DNA from: Pavlovales sp. CCMP2436
Taxonomy: Eukaryota > Haptophyta > Pavlovophyceae > Pavlovales
Reading direction: 5' to 3'
Length of the DNA: 11,132 nt
NCBI GenBank assembly: GCA_026770615.1
Contig: MU631379.1
Span: forward strand, 120,340 to 131,471
Shown here: one piece after another, positions 1 through 6,688 of the stretch
Layout of the letters: every line of letters begins with the position of its first letter
Numbering within the stretch: position 1 is the stretch's first letter
Notes under the pieces: model-generated
Told to the model about the DNA's origin: nothing
Databases searched by the model: none
Seen by the model: the letters and a program-made list of their open reading frames with translations, nothing else
Translations under genes and position numbers: made by a program

Positions 1-198
1 CCAGCACCGCCTAAGCAACCGAAGCAGGACGCTCCGGATCCCGGGCCCAGTCAGTGCTGCCATTTGACAGCCCAGTCAGTTGCTCCGCGGGCGCCAACCA
101 TCTCGCAACTGGCATATACGGAGGTACTTCGGCATCGCAATGTCCTCCCAATGATTTATAATGTCATGCGGCGCAATGTGGACTGCGTCGCTGCGTAA
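1..198 (+). CDS. possible 3' end of an unrecognised gene, cut by the window edge
   Basis: Frame 1 is open from the first base to a TAA at 196-198, giving 65 residues without a start. The first third is rich in Pro, Lys and Gln (PAPPKQPKQDAPDPG). The rest reads like ordinary protein and ends MRRNVDCVAA. Nothing identifies a family, and no splice acceptor is needed because the frame simply enters from the left. A stretch this long without a stop is only mildly unusual at this GC content, so chance is a real alternative. The next 430 bases downstream hold no further exon on this strand that I can see. Confidence 0.28.
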   Translation, partial: PAPPKQPKQDAPDPGPSQCCHLTAQSVAPRAPTISQLAYTEVLRHRNVLPMIYNVMRRNVDCVAA

Positions 199-625
199 TG
201 CGAGATACCGCAGTTAAAACTTATTTTCAACAAAACTCAAAACGAAATCACCTGCATCGGAGCTCAGTTGGCGTTTGGGTACCACCGCTAGGTGACGCTG
301 AAACTCAACAGATTGTTGTTTGGACGCTGACAACCGGTGCCATACCTGGACGCACACACTGCGCTCCAGGCGGTGGAAATCGCATCATAACATAATACAA
401 GTTGACCAAAGATTAACAACTAATAATAATTTAAACCATATCCAAGAGTTCGTCTTAGTTTCTGGCGGTCGACTTGTGTAGAGTTGTGGAGTTATATTAA
501 GTCTTTAACATGTCATCACGTCATTAATCTCAAAGTCCACCCACAACGCGAGTCCAACCACCAATTCGCTCGAATCGACGAGGATCTGGCGTTCACATCA
601 CACGTCGGACCCCTCATCATCAGAA
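199..625. other. intergenic, nothing recognised
   Basis: AT-rich spacer with no convincing open frame, RNA gene or repeat. The 65-codon frame starting at 198 has no protein-like composition. This stretch should hold the 3' untranslated region of the coiled-coil gene on the minus strand. Confidence 0.4.
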
Positions 626-1574
626 TTACAGAAAATGCGACTGCGCGTGCATAGGGATGAGGGCCTTGAGCGTGGCGTTCTGCGTCTTTGCCTCAGCGAG
701 CGAGGCACGCAGCTCAGCCTTCGCCTGCACGTGCGAGAGCACATCGTTCTCAAACACCTGCGGACATTCAATGAGGGGCAACGGGCGCATGGAGAGAGGG
801 TGAGCAGTGTTGCTTCGGAGGAGTAGAGCACGCCATATTACAGTGAACATCGTAAATAATAAGTAAAATTTATTCCGCTCGAGACTCCGCAGTGATGACT
901 ACGAGGGGATGATAACGCTATCTGTGTGCTCGGGAACGGTCCTAGGCTAACAGTGTTTGCCTGCTGCACCACTGGGAGACTGGGAGACCTTTACGGGGCC
1001 GGACGATTTTATAGATAGTTACACACGCAGTGAGAAGTAGACGTACCTTCACCACGTCCTGTAGCGCCGATATGTCGCGCTCGTGTGCGTTCAGCTTGCC
1101 CACGAGCGCGACGGTCTCGGCCGCGTGCGCGGCTTCGACCTGAAGATGGTATCCGTGTGCTCTGCTAAGGTCCCTTGATCCGAGTATTTTCTCAACGCTC
1201 GGGTCCGGTGGAGACCTGTCAGGGGACGGACGTATTTCTAGACGCACCTGGGCCTCCACGTCCGCGCGCAGCGACGCGACGAGCGACGACACGTCGAGCT
1301 CCGGGGGCGGGGCTGGCTTGGAGCGCGTCTCGACCCTGACCATCTCCGTGAGTGCCACGACCGGGACCATCTCCGCCACTGTTCGGGCGAGGTGGTCAGC
1401 CGTGCCGCGCGATGCGGTGAGCTCGGACGAGGCCGTCTGCAGCTGCTTGCGAAGGAGCTCGATCGTCCTTGCCTGGTCGAGAACCTGTGCGCCGAGGCTT
1501 GCGATCTGGTGCTCGCTCTCGTGGGCGCGAGAGGCGAGTAGCGCAAAGAGGTCGCTTGCGCCAGCCTCTGTCAT
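626..1574 (-). CDS. small coiled-coil protein, three exons, function unknown
   Basis: Three phase-0 exons join cleanly: 1574-1248, 1139-1047 and 757-626. Introns run CAG|GTGCGT to TTCAG|GTC and AAG|GTACGT to CCGCAG|GTG. The product is about 183 residues ending in ...HAQSHFL and TAA. The start chosen is MTEAGASDLF at 1574, where GC-rich codon use begins; an in-frame ATG at about 1693 would add 40 residues but runs through an A-rich leader. Residues about 10-65, 105-140 and 140-175 are charged, rich in Ala, Glu, Lys, Gln and Leu, and give heptad-like spacing (e.g. ARTIELLRKQLQTASSEL, then AETVALVGKLNAHERDISAL, then KAELRASLAEAKTQNATL). A proline-rich hinge (SKPAPPPELD) separates the first two. 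The frame is intact in all exons. A structural or adaptor role is inference; no enzyme motif or membrane segment is visible. A missed exon in the 289-nt second intron cannot be excluded. Confidence 0.7.
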
Positions 1575-1740
1575 GCTCTCGACGGCGAGGGCCGCCACGC
1601 AAGCCGACGGCGAGGACAGAATCGACGACTGAGTGTGGCGGAAGATTTTCGTTGAGTGATTTTTGTTGATTTTTTTTTCGTGGATTAGCGCCATGCCCCT
1701 ACGCCCGAGCAGGGGCTGCAAGTGGGGAGCCGTTAATGAA

Positions 1741-1779
1741 GGTGTTATACAATAACATATCATGGCATAGTATAACACC
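1741..1779. repeat. perfect 10-bp inverted repeat (hairpin)
   Basis: GGTGTTATAC at 1741-1750 is exactly complementary to GTATAACACC at 1770-1779, with a 19-base AT-rich loop. It lies upstream of the coiled-coil gene, beyond the A-rich leader. It may be a promoter element, the remains of a small mobile element, or chance. Confidence 0.6.
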
Positions 1780-1838
1780 ACCGTTCACGCCAGCTCTTAG
1801 CCGTAGGGTCGCGTGCTTTTTCGATAATATTTTCTGTT

Positions 1839-1936
1839 AGGGATTCAAGCTGGCGTCTGACTGTTCTGAATGTTGTGCTGGTCTGAGCGCTGCGTCGCCC
1901 ATTGCCTGCTGCGTGCCTTAATTAGTCGGCTGCGCT
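1839..1936 (-). repeat. dispersed repeat family 1, copy A (nearly full)
   Basis: Taking the 4521-4640 copy as the reference orientation, this copy is reversed. It begins at GGGATTCAAGCTGGCGTC and keeps the central GCGCTGCGTCGCCCATTGCC segment. It stops after AGTCGGCTGCGCT, losing about 20-25 bases of the far end, and carries a small AATT insertion near the break. TA-rich sequence follows directly. Confidence 0.85.
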
Positions 1937-1949
1937 ACATATTTCTAAT

Positions 1950-1991
1950 AGGGATTCAAGCTGGCGTCTGGCTATCCTGAATGTTGTGCTA
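1950..1991 (-). repeat. dispersed repeat family 1, copy B (terminal fragment)
   Basis: Terminal part only: GGGATTCAAGCTGGCGTC followed by a diverged GGCTATCCTGAATGTTGTGC. It lies in tandem 14 bases after copy A and runs straight into ATATATAAG. Confidence 0.85.
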
Positions 1992-2283
1992 ATATATAAG
2001 AATAAATCATATATTTTGTTTATAATTGAAGCAACAACAACAATACTGTAAATACCGAAAAGGCTCGCATTTTATGGCTTTAATATATACCCGTGAAGCT
2101 CGATATCGAGTAAGATTGAAAAAAGAAAGAATGAATGTATTTGTCTACGTTCTTAGTGCCCGTTATAGTAGTCACAACAAGGTATCACTAAAGTATAGAT
2201 ATCGGCATTATCAAGACCTTTTCTTAATATGAACTGATGACAATGAGAGGACTCGAGCGGGATAAATTATATATATTCATGAA
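1992..2283. other. AT-rich spacer between repeat copies
   Basis: About 290 bases of AT-rich sequence with a 68-codon frame rich in Tyr, Arg and Lys that looks like translated AT-rich DNA. It has no codon bias, family resemblance or splice context. It ends in a TATATATA tract next to repeat copy C. Confidence 0.4.
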
Positions 2284-2326
2284 AGGGATTCAGGCTAGCG
2301 TCTGACTGTTCTGAATGTTGTGCTGG
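2284..2326 (-). repeat. dispersed repeat family 1, copy C (terminal fragment)
   Basis: Begins GGGATTCAGGCTAGCGTC, continues ACTGTTCTGAATGTTGTG, and ends at GCTGG before ATATACATATATA. It faces copy D, so C and D form an inverted pair that could pair over the CAGCACAACATTC segment. Confidence 0.85.
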
Positions 2327-2350
2327 ATATACATATATATAGGAGATCCA

Positions 2351-2441
2351 TCGGCACGCGCGGTGGCGCCCAAACCAGCACAGCCGACTAAGGCACGCAG
2401 CAGGCAATGGGCGACGCAGCGCTCAGGCCAGCACAACATTC
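2351..2441 (+). repeat. dispersed repeat family 1, copy D (lacks one end)
   Basis: Starts CGGCACGCGCGGTGGCGCCC and matches copy F through CAGCACAACATTC, then leaves the family. The missing part is the part that copy C supplies in the opposite orientation 25 bases away, so the pair may be one element with an internal inversion. Confidence 0.85.
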
Positions 2442-2518
2442 TCACCTGACAGAGCGAGAAGGGAGACCTTCCGTCAACATGCTCCTTACGATCGATTTGC
2501 ATCCAAGGTCACTGATGT

Positions 2519-2574
2519 CTCACGTCGACCAATTCTGTGAGTGAACACCAAATGTTGATCCATGCTCAGCCGCT
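2519..2574 (+). repeat. 55-bp direct repeat, copy 1
   Basis: Shares ACGTCGACCAA, GTGAGTGAACA and CATGCTCAGCCGCT (one mismatch) with 2723-2778. It leads directly into a terminal fragment of repeat family 1. Confidence 0.8.
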
Positions 2575-2598
2575 AGACGCCAGCTTGAATCCCTGTCA
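2575..2598 (+). repeat. dispersed repeat family 1, copy E (terminal fragment)
   Basis: Only the end of the repeat is present, GACGCCAGCTTGAATCCC, joined to the 55-bp direct repeat at 2519-2574. Confidence 0.75.
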
Positions 2599-2627
2599 GT
2601 ACTGTAATGTATGTGAGCGTTGTGTGT

Positions 2628-2647
2628 GGGGGGGGGAAGGGGGGGGG
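2628..2647 (+). repeat. two 9-G runs, possible G-quadruplex
   Basis: Nine Gs, AA, then nine Gs, preceded by a short GT run. Such a tract can form a quadruplex and is also a weak point for sequencing accuracy. Confidence 0.5.
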
Positions 2648-2722
2648 AACCTGTGGCAATTGCTACAAGTTCACCACCAACCTCACCTCTACCACCACCA
2701 TCCCTGCTGCCAGGACTAACAT

Positions 2723-2778
2723 CTGACGTCGACCAAGTCAGTGAGTGAACAACACCTGTTGAACCATGCTGAGCCGCT
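2723..2778 (+). repeat. 55-bp direct repeat, copy 2
   Basis: About 80 percent identical to 2519-2574. Here the shared part ends at GCCGCT and runs into TATATATATG instead of a family 1 end. Confidence 0.8.
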
Positions 2779-2814
2779 ATATATATGTATGTAATGTATA
2801 CGCGTAAGAGCCTG

Positions 2815-2880
2815 CGTCGGAGCGCTAAGATCAGCCTGACTTGAACTTGAAACGTACTGCCAGCCCGAACTCCCCTACAT
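2815..2880 (+). repeat. dispersed repeat family 2, copy 1
   Basis: CGTCGGAGCGCTAAGATCAG followed by CCTGACTTGAACTTGAAAC matches the reverse complement of 5367-5430 over about 63 bases. TA-rich tracts lie on both sides (2778-2800 and 2884-2900). Confidence 0.85.
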
Positions 2881-3362
2881 TAGTATATATATTATTGTAT
2901 ATGCTTGTAGGTAGGGCTAGGGGCACGCAGTTCCATCCCGCACGCTGATTGAAAAGTGTGAGTGCGGGTGAGCAGTTTCTGGGCATCGGTAGCGTTTCTT
3001 GCTACGCGTGGGCTAGGTTGTCCATGAAGGCCTGGATTGCAAGTCGTGAGGTACCCTTGCGTGTTTTGGCAGGACGCGAGTTGCTTAGATTCTGCTGATG
3101 TGTCGTACTTTCGCCACCTAGGCCTAGAGCTGCCCTTGACGCGAATGTGAGTTAAAATCAGACTGACACGAGTGAGCGACTAGGCGTTCTCTCAACCCGG
3201 TTATCGCTACCATGGATTAGTTGCGATTTTTACAAGGGCAGTGTGTTAGTTTCTAGTTAAACGTACGTCCCCAAGAGGATCTCACTGGATTTAAGTGTTG
3301 AAAAACACTCAGATCCAGGGATCCACCCTGAGTAGTTATGTTTGCAAAACGAACAGACATCG
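2881..3362. other. intergenic, nothing recognised
   Basis: About 480 bases without a repeat match inside the window, RNA-like fold or protein-like frame. It precedes the stop codon of the minus-strand fragment at 3363. Confidence 0.35.
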
Positions 3363-3623
3363 CTATACGAATGGGCGCAGCCCCTCGAGGCGCAGCGCGT
3401 GCGGCAGCGGTAGGGACCCCGCCGCCACTGCCTCGGCTATGCGGTCGAGCAGCGGCAGGTCCTCCGCCGCCACGTCGGCCCACATCGCGGCGCTGAGCCC
3501 GAGGTGCGGCATCTCCCGTAGGGCCACGAAAAATTGCGGACCGTCGGCCAAGGCACCGCCACCTGCCGAGGGCCACCAGCCCACCGAGCCGCGGCGCACC
3601 GGCACCTGCTCGGAGGGAAAGCG
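3363..3623 (-). CDS. unrecognised protein fragment, C-terminal part
   Basis: The minus strand from about 3623 down to the TAG at 3363-3365 encodes roughly 86 residues with strong G/C third-position bias and a natural mix of residues. It includes FFVALREMPHLGLSAAMW, then ADVAAEDLPLLDRIAEAV, ending LRLEGLRPFV. The helical Leu/Ala/Asp/Glu-rich tail looks like folded protein. The frame stays open upstream to an ATG at 3824, but there the opposite strand looks more like the coding one, so the true 5' limit is unknown. CAG|GT acceptor-like sites lie near 3576 and 3606, so this could be a last exon. I do not recognise the family. Confidence 0.4.
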   Translation of the reverse strand, partial: RFPSEQVPVRRGSVGWWPSAGGGALADGPQFFVALREMPHLGLSAAMWADVAAEDLPLLDRIAEAVAAGSLPLPHALRLEGLRPFV

Positions 3624-3682
3624 GCACGGGCGGTCAGTCAGGTCGGGCCCAGCGTGGGCGATTGGGAGCTGCAGAGCTACAG

Positions 3683-3915
3683 GGGGGGGCATCACGCTCG
3701 CGTACACGCAGCCGGTATCGCAGAGCGCGTTCAAACTGGTGTTCGTCGACTCGGAGGGGCGGCCAGTAAGCCCGACGGAAGGCACCGACTGGATTGTGAA
3801 CCTGTGCCTAATCATGAACGGCAAGATAGTAAACAGCGGGGTTTACCGTTTGGGTTTTGACCTAGGTGCGAGCGCGAGCAACGGCTCACCCGGCATCGTC
3901 ACCAAGCTTATCTGA
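3683..3915 (+). CDS. beta-strand-rich protein fragment, possibly viral structural
   Basis: After a possible splice acceptor (CTACAG|G at 3677-3682), or after a slip in the 8-G run at 3682-3689, the plus strand reads about 76 residues to a TGA at 3913-3915. It includes ITLAYTQPVSQSAFKLVF, then VDSEGRPVSPTEGTDWIVNL. Codon bias is strong and the residue mix is natural. The arrangement of a hydrophobic strand, D-x-x-G-R-P-V, then D-W and a second hydrophobic strand recalls C-terminal regions of structural proteins in polinton-like and virophage-like elements, which are common in algal genomes. That resemblance is from memory and weak. Upstream coding sequence is uncertain; the same frame stays open back to 3295 but there is antisense to the better-looking minus-strand frame. 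Confidence 0.38.
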
Positions 3916-3930
3916 GCTGGGCAGAGCGAG

Positions 3931-3962
3931 CAATATATATATATATATGTATATGTGTGTGT
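3931..3962. repeat. TA/TG microsatellite
   Basis: (TA)n running into TATGTATATGTGTGTG. It is one of several TA tracts in the window; others border the dispersed repeats. Confidence 0.85.
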
Positions 3963-4148
3963 TGTTATTGCGCAGCAATAACTGAATATGTTGTAGGCGT
4001 GGAGACGGCAGGTCATTTTCGCACACACACCGATCGGTTGCCGCACCCGATGCGTCGGCGACTACAGCAGCCCGCAGAGCGAGCTGCGCGCTTGCGCCGC
4101 CAAGATGAGAGCGTTACCAATAAGGAGCCACAGTTCCATTAATAAGGC

Positions 4149-4221
4149 TCTCCTTTTTATGGTTCCACGGTTCCATTTAAGGTTCCACGGTTCTATTTAA
4201 GATGTCCCTTTTTATGGTTCC
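4149..4221 (+). repeat. 20-bp tandem repeat with matching flanks
   Basis: The unit GGTTCCACGGTTCCATTTAA occurs at 4161-4180 and again at 4181-4200 with one mismatch. A related TCCTTTTTATGGTTCC sits on the left (4151-4165) and TCCCTTTTTATGGTTCC on the right (4205-4221), so the array is bracketed by a second direct repeat. Confidence 0.9.
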
Positions 4222-4515
4222 GTCAGTTGATAACTACCGAGTAAGTTTCGCTCGTCGTTACTCTGCTCCGTCCGCTCATATTGCGTTCTCCGCAGAGAAC
4301 TCTCCGTCGCGCTTCACTGTCGCGCAAGAACTCGTCGCGTTTCACCCACCACCATCCCCATCGCCGCCTCAACTACCGGACTCCACCTGTCGCTCAGAGA
4401 ATCAGCCCGTTGATTAAGATCTTCTTTACGACGCCGCGTCGACTCGAGCCAGATGCAGCGGCCCGCGCCGTGCCGCCCGAGCCGGGCTCTCGTCGACGGC
4501 TTCATCCCAATGATA
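4222..4515. other. intergenic, weakly open frames only
   Basis: Several overlapping frames of 60-100 codons are open here on both strands, none with convincing codon bias. A short minus-strand stretch around 4440-4510 (DEAVDESPARAARRG) is protein-like but too short to call. Confidence 0.3.
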
Positions 4516-4520
4516 TATAT

Positions 4521-4640
4521 CGGCACGCGCGGTGGCGCCCAAGCCAGCGCAGCCGACTAAGGCACGCAGCAGGCAATGGGCGACGCAGCGCTTAGACCAA
4601 CACAACATTCAGAACAGTCAGACGCCAGCTTGAATCCCTA
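4521..4640 (+). repeat. dispersed repeat family 1, copy F (most complete, reference)
   Basis: About 120 bases from CGGCACGCGCGGTGGCGCCC to GACGCCAGCTTGAATCCC, covering every segment seen in the other copies. It sits between GATATATAT on the left and ATCATAAATATAC on the right, so it appears inserted in a TA-rich tract. It has no coding capacity. Size and copy number suit a MITE- or SINE-like nonautonomous element. No clear terminal inverted repeat or target duplication was found. Confidence 0.88.
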
Positions 4641-5366
4641 TCATAAATATACTACTTTACTCGCTTTAACGACATATATATACATTCCTATCAGAAATAT
4701 ATACTTTCCCGGACATAACGATGGTACCATTGGGCGCACACTATATACGAAGGCCTTCCCGACGTTCCCGTAGGCTGAAAGGTTAGTGCCCAATCGCCAA
4801 GCCCCCGGAGCACAGTTGGCTAGTTGACAAGCGCCCGCTAAGAATAAAGTATGAGTGCTCACAGAAATAAATACATAAATACAAAAAGTGGCGTTGCATT
4901 TCAAGTTTTGGGAACCCGGCCGTCTAAGCCGCAAGTACTTGGATCCCAGCCGCGTCGCGCCTGAAGGTGGGGCCGCTGGGTTGTAGGTGGCCCGTGTGCT
5001 TGCAGGGGGTGCTCCCCGAACTCGCCGTGTCGCCTTTGAGGCGCGCAGGTGCGACCGTCGCGCCCTTGTTCCCCTGAGACGGGGGACGATCAGGGGCGAT
5101 GAGGCGGTATTCTTCGGAGAAGGGCACACAGCTCGCCTATGAGGCTTGCGACGGCCCCCCGGCCCTCCTGAAGGCAAGTCATGCCCACATGCACGCCGAT
5201 GGTTGGTGATTGAGCCCGACACGCCGACGAGTTTTGCAGCCTGTACGGCAGACAGCCACGCTTGGCGCCACCAAATTGGAATCAGCGCAGCCGGACGGTC
5301 CATCTGTAGAAGGCTTTGTTGCTTAAAAAGTAGCTGCTTTTCTTAAATCATATATATATACATATT
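4641..5366. other. intergenic; long open frame of doubtful meaning
   Basis: A minus-strand frame is open for 220 codons (5303-4641). It is rich in Arg, Ser, Pro and Ala in its GC-rich half and turns into Tyr/Ile-rich AT sequence in the other half. That composition is what random translation of this DNA gives, so it is not called as a gene. The plus strand at about 5146-5330 holds a shorter frame that is no better. Confidence 0.35.
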
Positions 5367-5430
5367 AATGAAGGGGGTTCTGGCTGGCTGTGTTTCAAGT
5401 TCAAGTCAAGCTGAACTTAGCGCTCCGACG
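5367..5430 (-). repeat. dispersed repeat family 2, copy 2
   Basis: Reverse-complement match to 2815-2880. It lies between a TATATATATACATATT tract and TTATATATATATAC. Its left end (ATGAAGGGGGTTCTGGCTGG) resembles the left end of family 1 copy C (ATGAAAGGGATTCAGGCTAG), so the two families may share a terminus. Confidence 0.85.
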
Positions 5431-6047
5431 TTATATATATATACATCACATAGCAATCGAGAATCAGCGTCAGCAGGCTGGCCGCTGCGGTGCCTATAGG
5501 CAAAGGAGCTGCCCTTGGCGCAGGAGGTGCGGGCGTGCGCACTGATGAGTGTACATAGTCACAGCACTTGAAGTGTGTTGGGCTGACTGTCGGCAGGCAC
5601 TTTCTTCTGCAGGGGGGCAGTTGACGAGGTCGGCCAGGGCGCGCAGGGGCGGCTTGGATGCCGACGAGCGCCTGCCCGGCGTCCCGTGCCTCCTCGCGGC
5701 ATCTCGTTTCTCAGAATACGCTGGTTGTAGTCTTGAAGCCTACGCCTGGGCGGTGAGCTTGGCAGGAGCAGAGTTGATGATATGATCGGGGTCTGCGAAC
5801 TGAGACAGCGGGTGCGCGCAGAGGAGGGCGTGTTACTTAGTAAGCGGTTTGGGGCGTGCATAATCACGAGCAAACAAGGGTGGCGCGCACAGGCCGGGCC
5901 GCCGTGCTTGGACATATCCATGCCGACCTCCTCTTCATCGGGCGGCGAGCGGATCAGGCTGAGCTTGTGCACGATCGTGAAGAAGGCCATCAGTCCGCCC
6001 ACCCAGACCTAGATCACGGCGATGCCGATGAGGGCGTTCACGAATAT

Positions 6048-6168
6048 CTGCAGACAGTCAGGGAGAATAGTCGGTGGAATGGGGTCTGAGGGCATGCTAG
6101 TCAGGTGGGGCAGCAGGGAAGGGTGCTAATGGTCACAGGGGGCATCAGCAGCTGCCAGCGTGCGATAC
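6048..6168 (-). repeat. Amt intron 10, homologous to intron 8
   Basis: A 121-nt intron, GTATCG to CTGCAG. Its 3' half shares TGCCCCAxCTGACTAGCA, then CTCAGAC and a pyrimidine tract, with the intron at 6566-6688, at roughly three-quarters identity over about 64 bases. The flanking exons are unrelated. Confidence 0.75.
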
Positions 6169-6565
6169 CTGGTGGCCCTGGCCGGTGGGGGTATAGAAAG
6201 CGCCGTACGGTGTGCCATCGGCGACGCCATACGCAGCTTGGTGGTTCTCCTGCGATGACAGACAGGGCGGGAACGGGGCGTGAGTCAACTGCTAAGGGCT
6301 AGTGTGGTCGGACGTGGCTAGACTTAGAGTTGGACGCGCCTAATATTAATTACAATACTCCTCTCCACGACAGAGCCGGCTCACTTTGGTTGCAAACAGG
6401 GAGGCGGCAATCAGGCCCCACATGCCGCCGCCGCAATGAAGCGCGAAGGCATCAACGACATCGTCGATCTTGAGCACGTGCTTGACGAACTCGGAGGTGA
6501 GCGCGTAGACTACGGAGCCGATGAGGCCGATGATCACTGCAGCGAAGGCCTCAACAATAGAGCAT

Positions 6566-6688
6566 CTGACAAGCAGGGCGGACAGTTGGTGAAGGGAAGT
6601 CTGAGAGTGTGCTAGTCAGATGGGGCAACCGGGTAGGATGTTTGTCAGAGAGGGCAGTAGGCAGTTGTCAGCGCGGGCAGCAGCGTAC
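6566..6688 (-). repeat. Amt intron 8, homologous to intron 10
   Basis: A 123-nt intron, GTACGC to TGTCAG, matching 6048-6168 in its 3' half and more weakly in its 5' half. The shared CTGACTAGCA could be a branch-point region. Confidence 0.75.

Noticed and set aside
1318..1632. 104-codon plus-strand frame opposite the coiled-coil gene
   Set aside because: Antisense shadow of exon 1, rich in Ser, Arg and Ala from the high GC content.
942..1781. 279-codon minus-strand frame as a single unspliced gene
   Set aside because: It reads through a good intron (GTGCGT...TTCAG at 1247-1140), runs past the GTACGT donor at 1046, and starts in AT-rich leader. The spliced model keeps coiled-coil character throughout.
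2026..2232. 68-codon plus-strand frame rich in Lys, Arg and Tyr
   Set aside because: Composition of translated AT-rich DNA, with no bias or context.
1839..2600. CRISPR-like array suggested by the clustered repeats
   Set aside because: Copies are of unequal length, in both orientations and unevenly spaced, in clearly eukaryotic DNA with no cas genes.
4521..4640. tRNA-derived promoter boxes in repeat family 1 (AGCTTGAATCCC resembles a B box)
   Set aside because: The B-box match lacks the central C and no A box lies at the right distance, so a tRNA-derived SINE is not supported.
4641..5303. 220-codon open frame on the minus strand
   Set aside because: Arg/Pro/Ser-rich in the GC half and Tyr/Ile/Val-rich in the AT half, which follows base composition. 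No family landmarks, and it crosses a TA-rich tract.
5494..5720. alternative last Amt exon starting CCAG|CGTATTC
   Set aside because: It gives an Arg/Ser-rich tail of about 75 residues and no Tyr after GGPA. The exon at 5792-5740 fits the family end better, though RNA would be needed to be sure.
5559..6002. 147-codon minus-strand frame as a separate protein
   Set aside because: Its first part is Amt exon 11 (starting after the in-frame TAG) and the rest is intron read-through. Splicing from 5891 to 5792 gives the conserved GGPAY join and a short tail ending in TAG.
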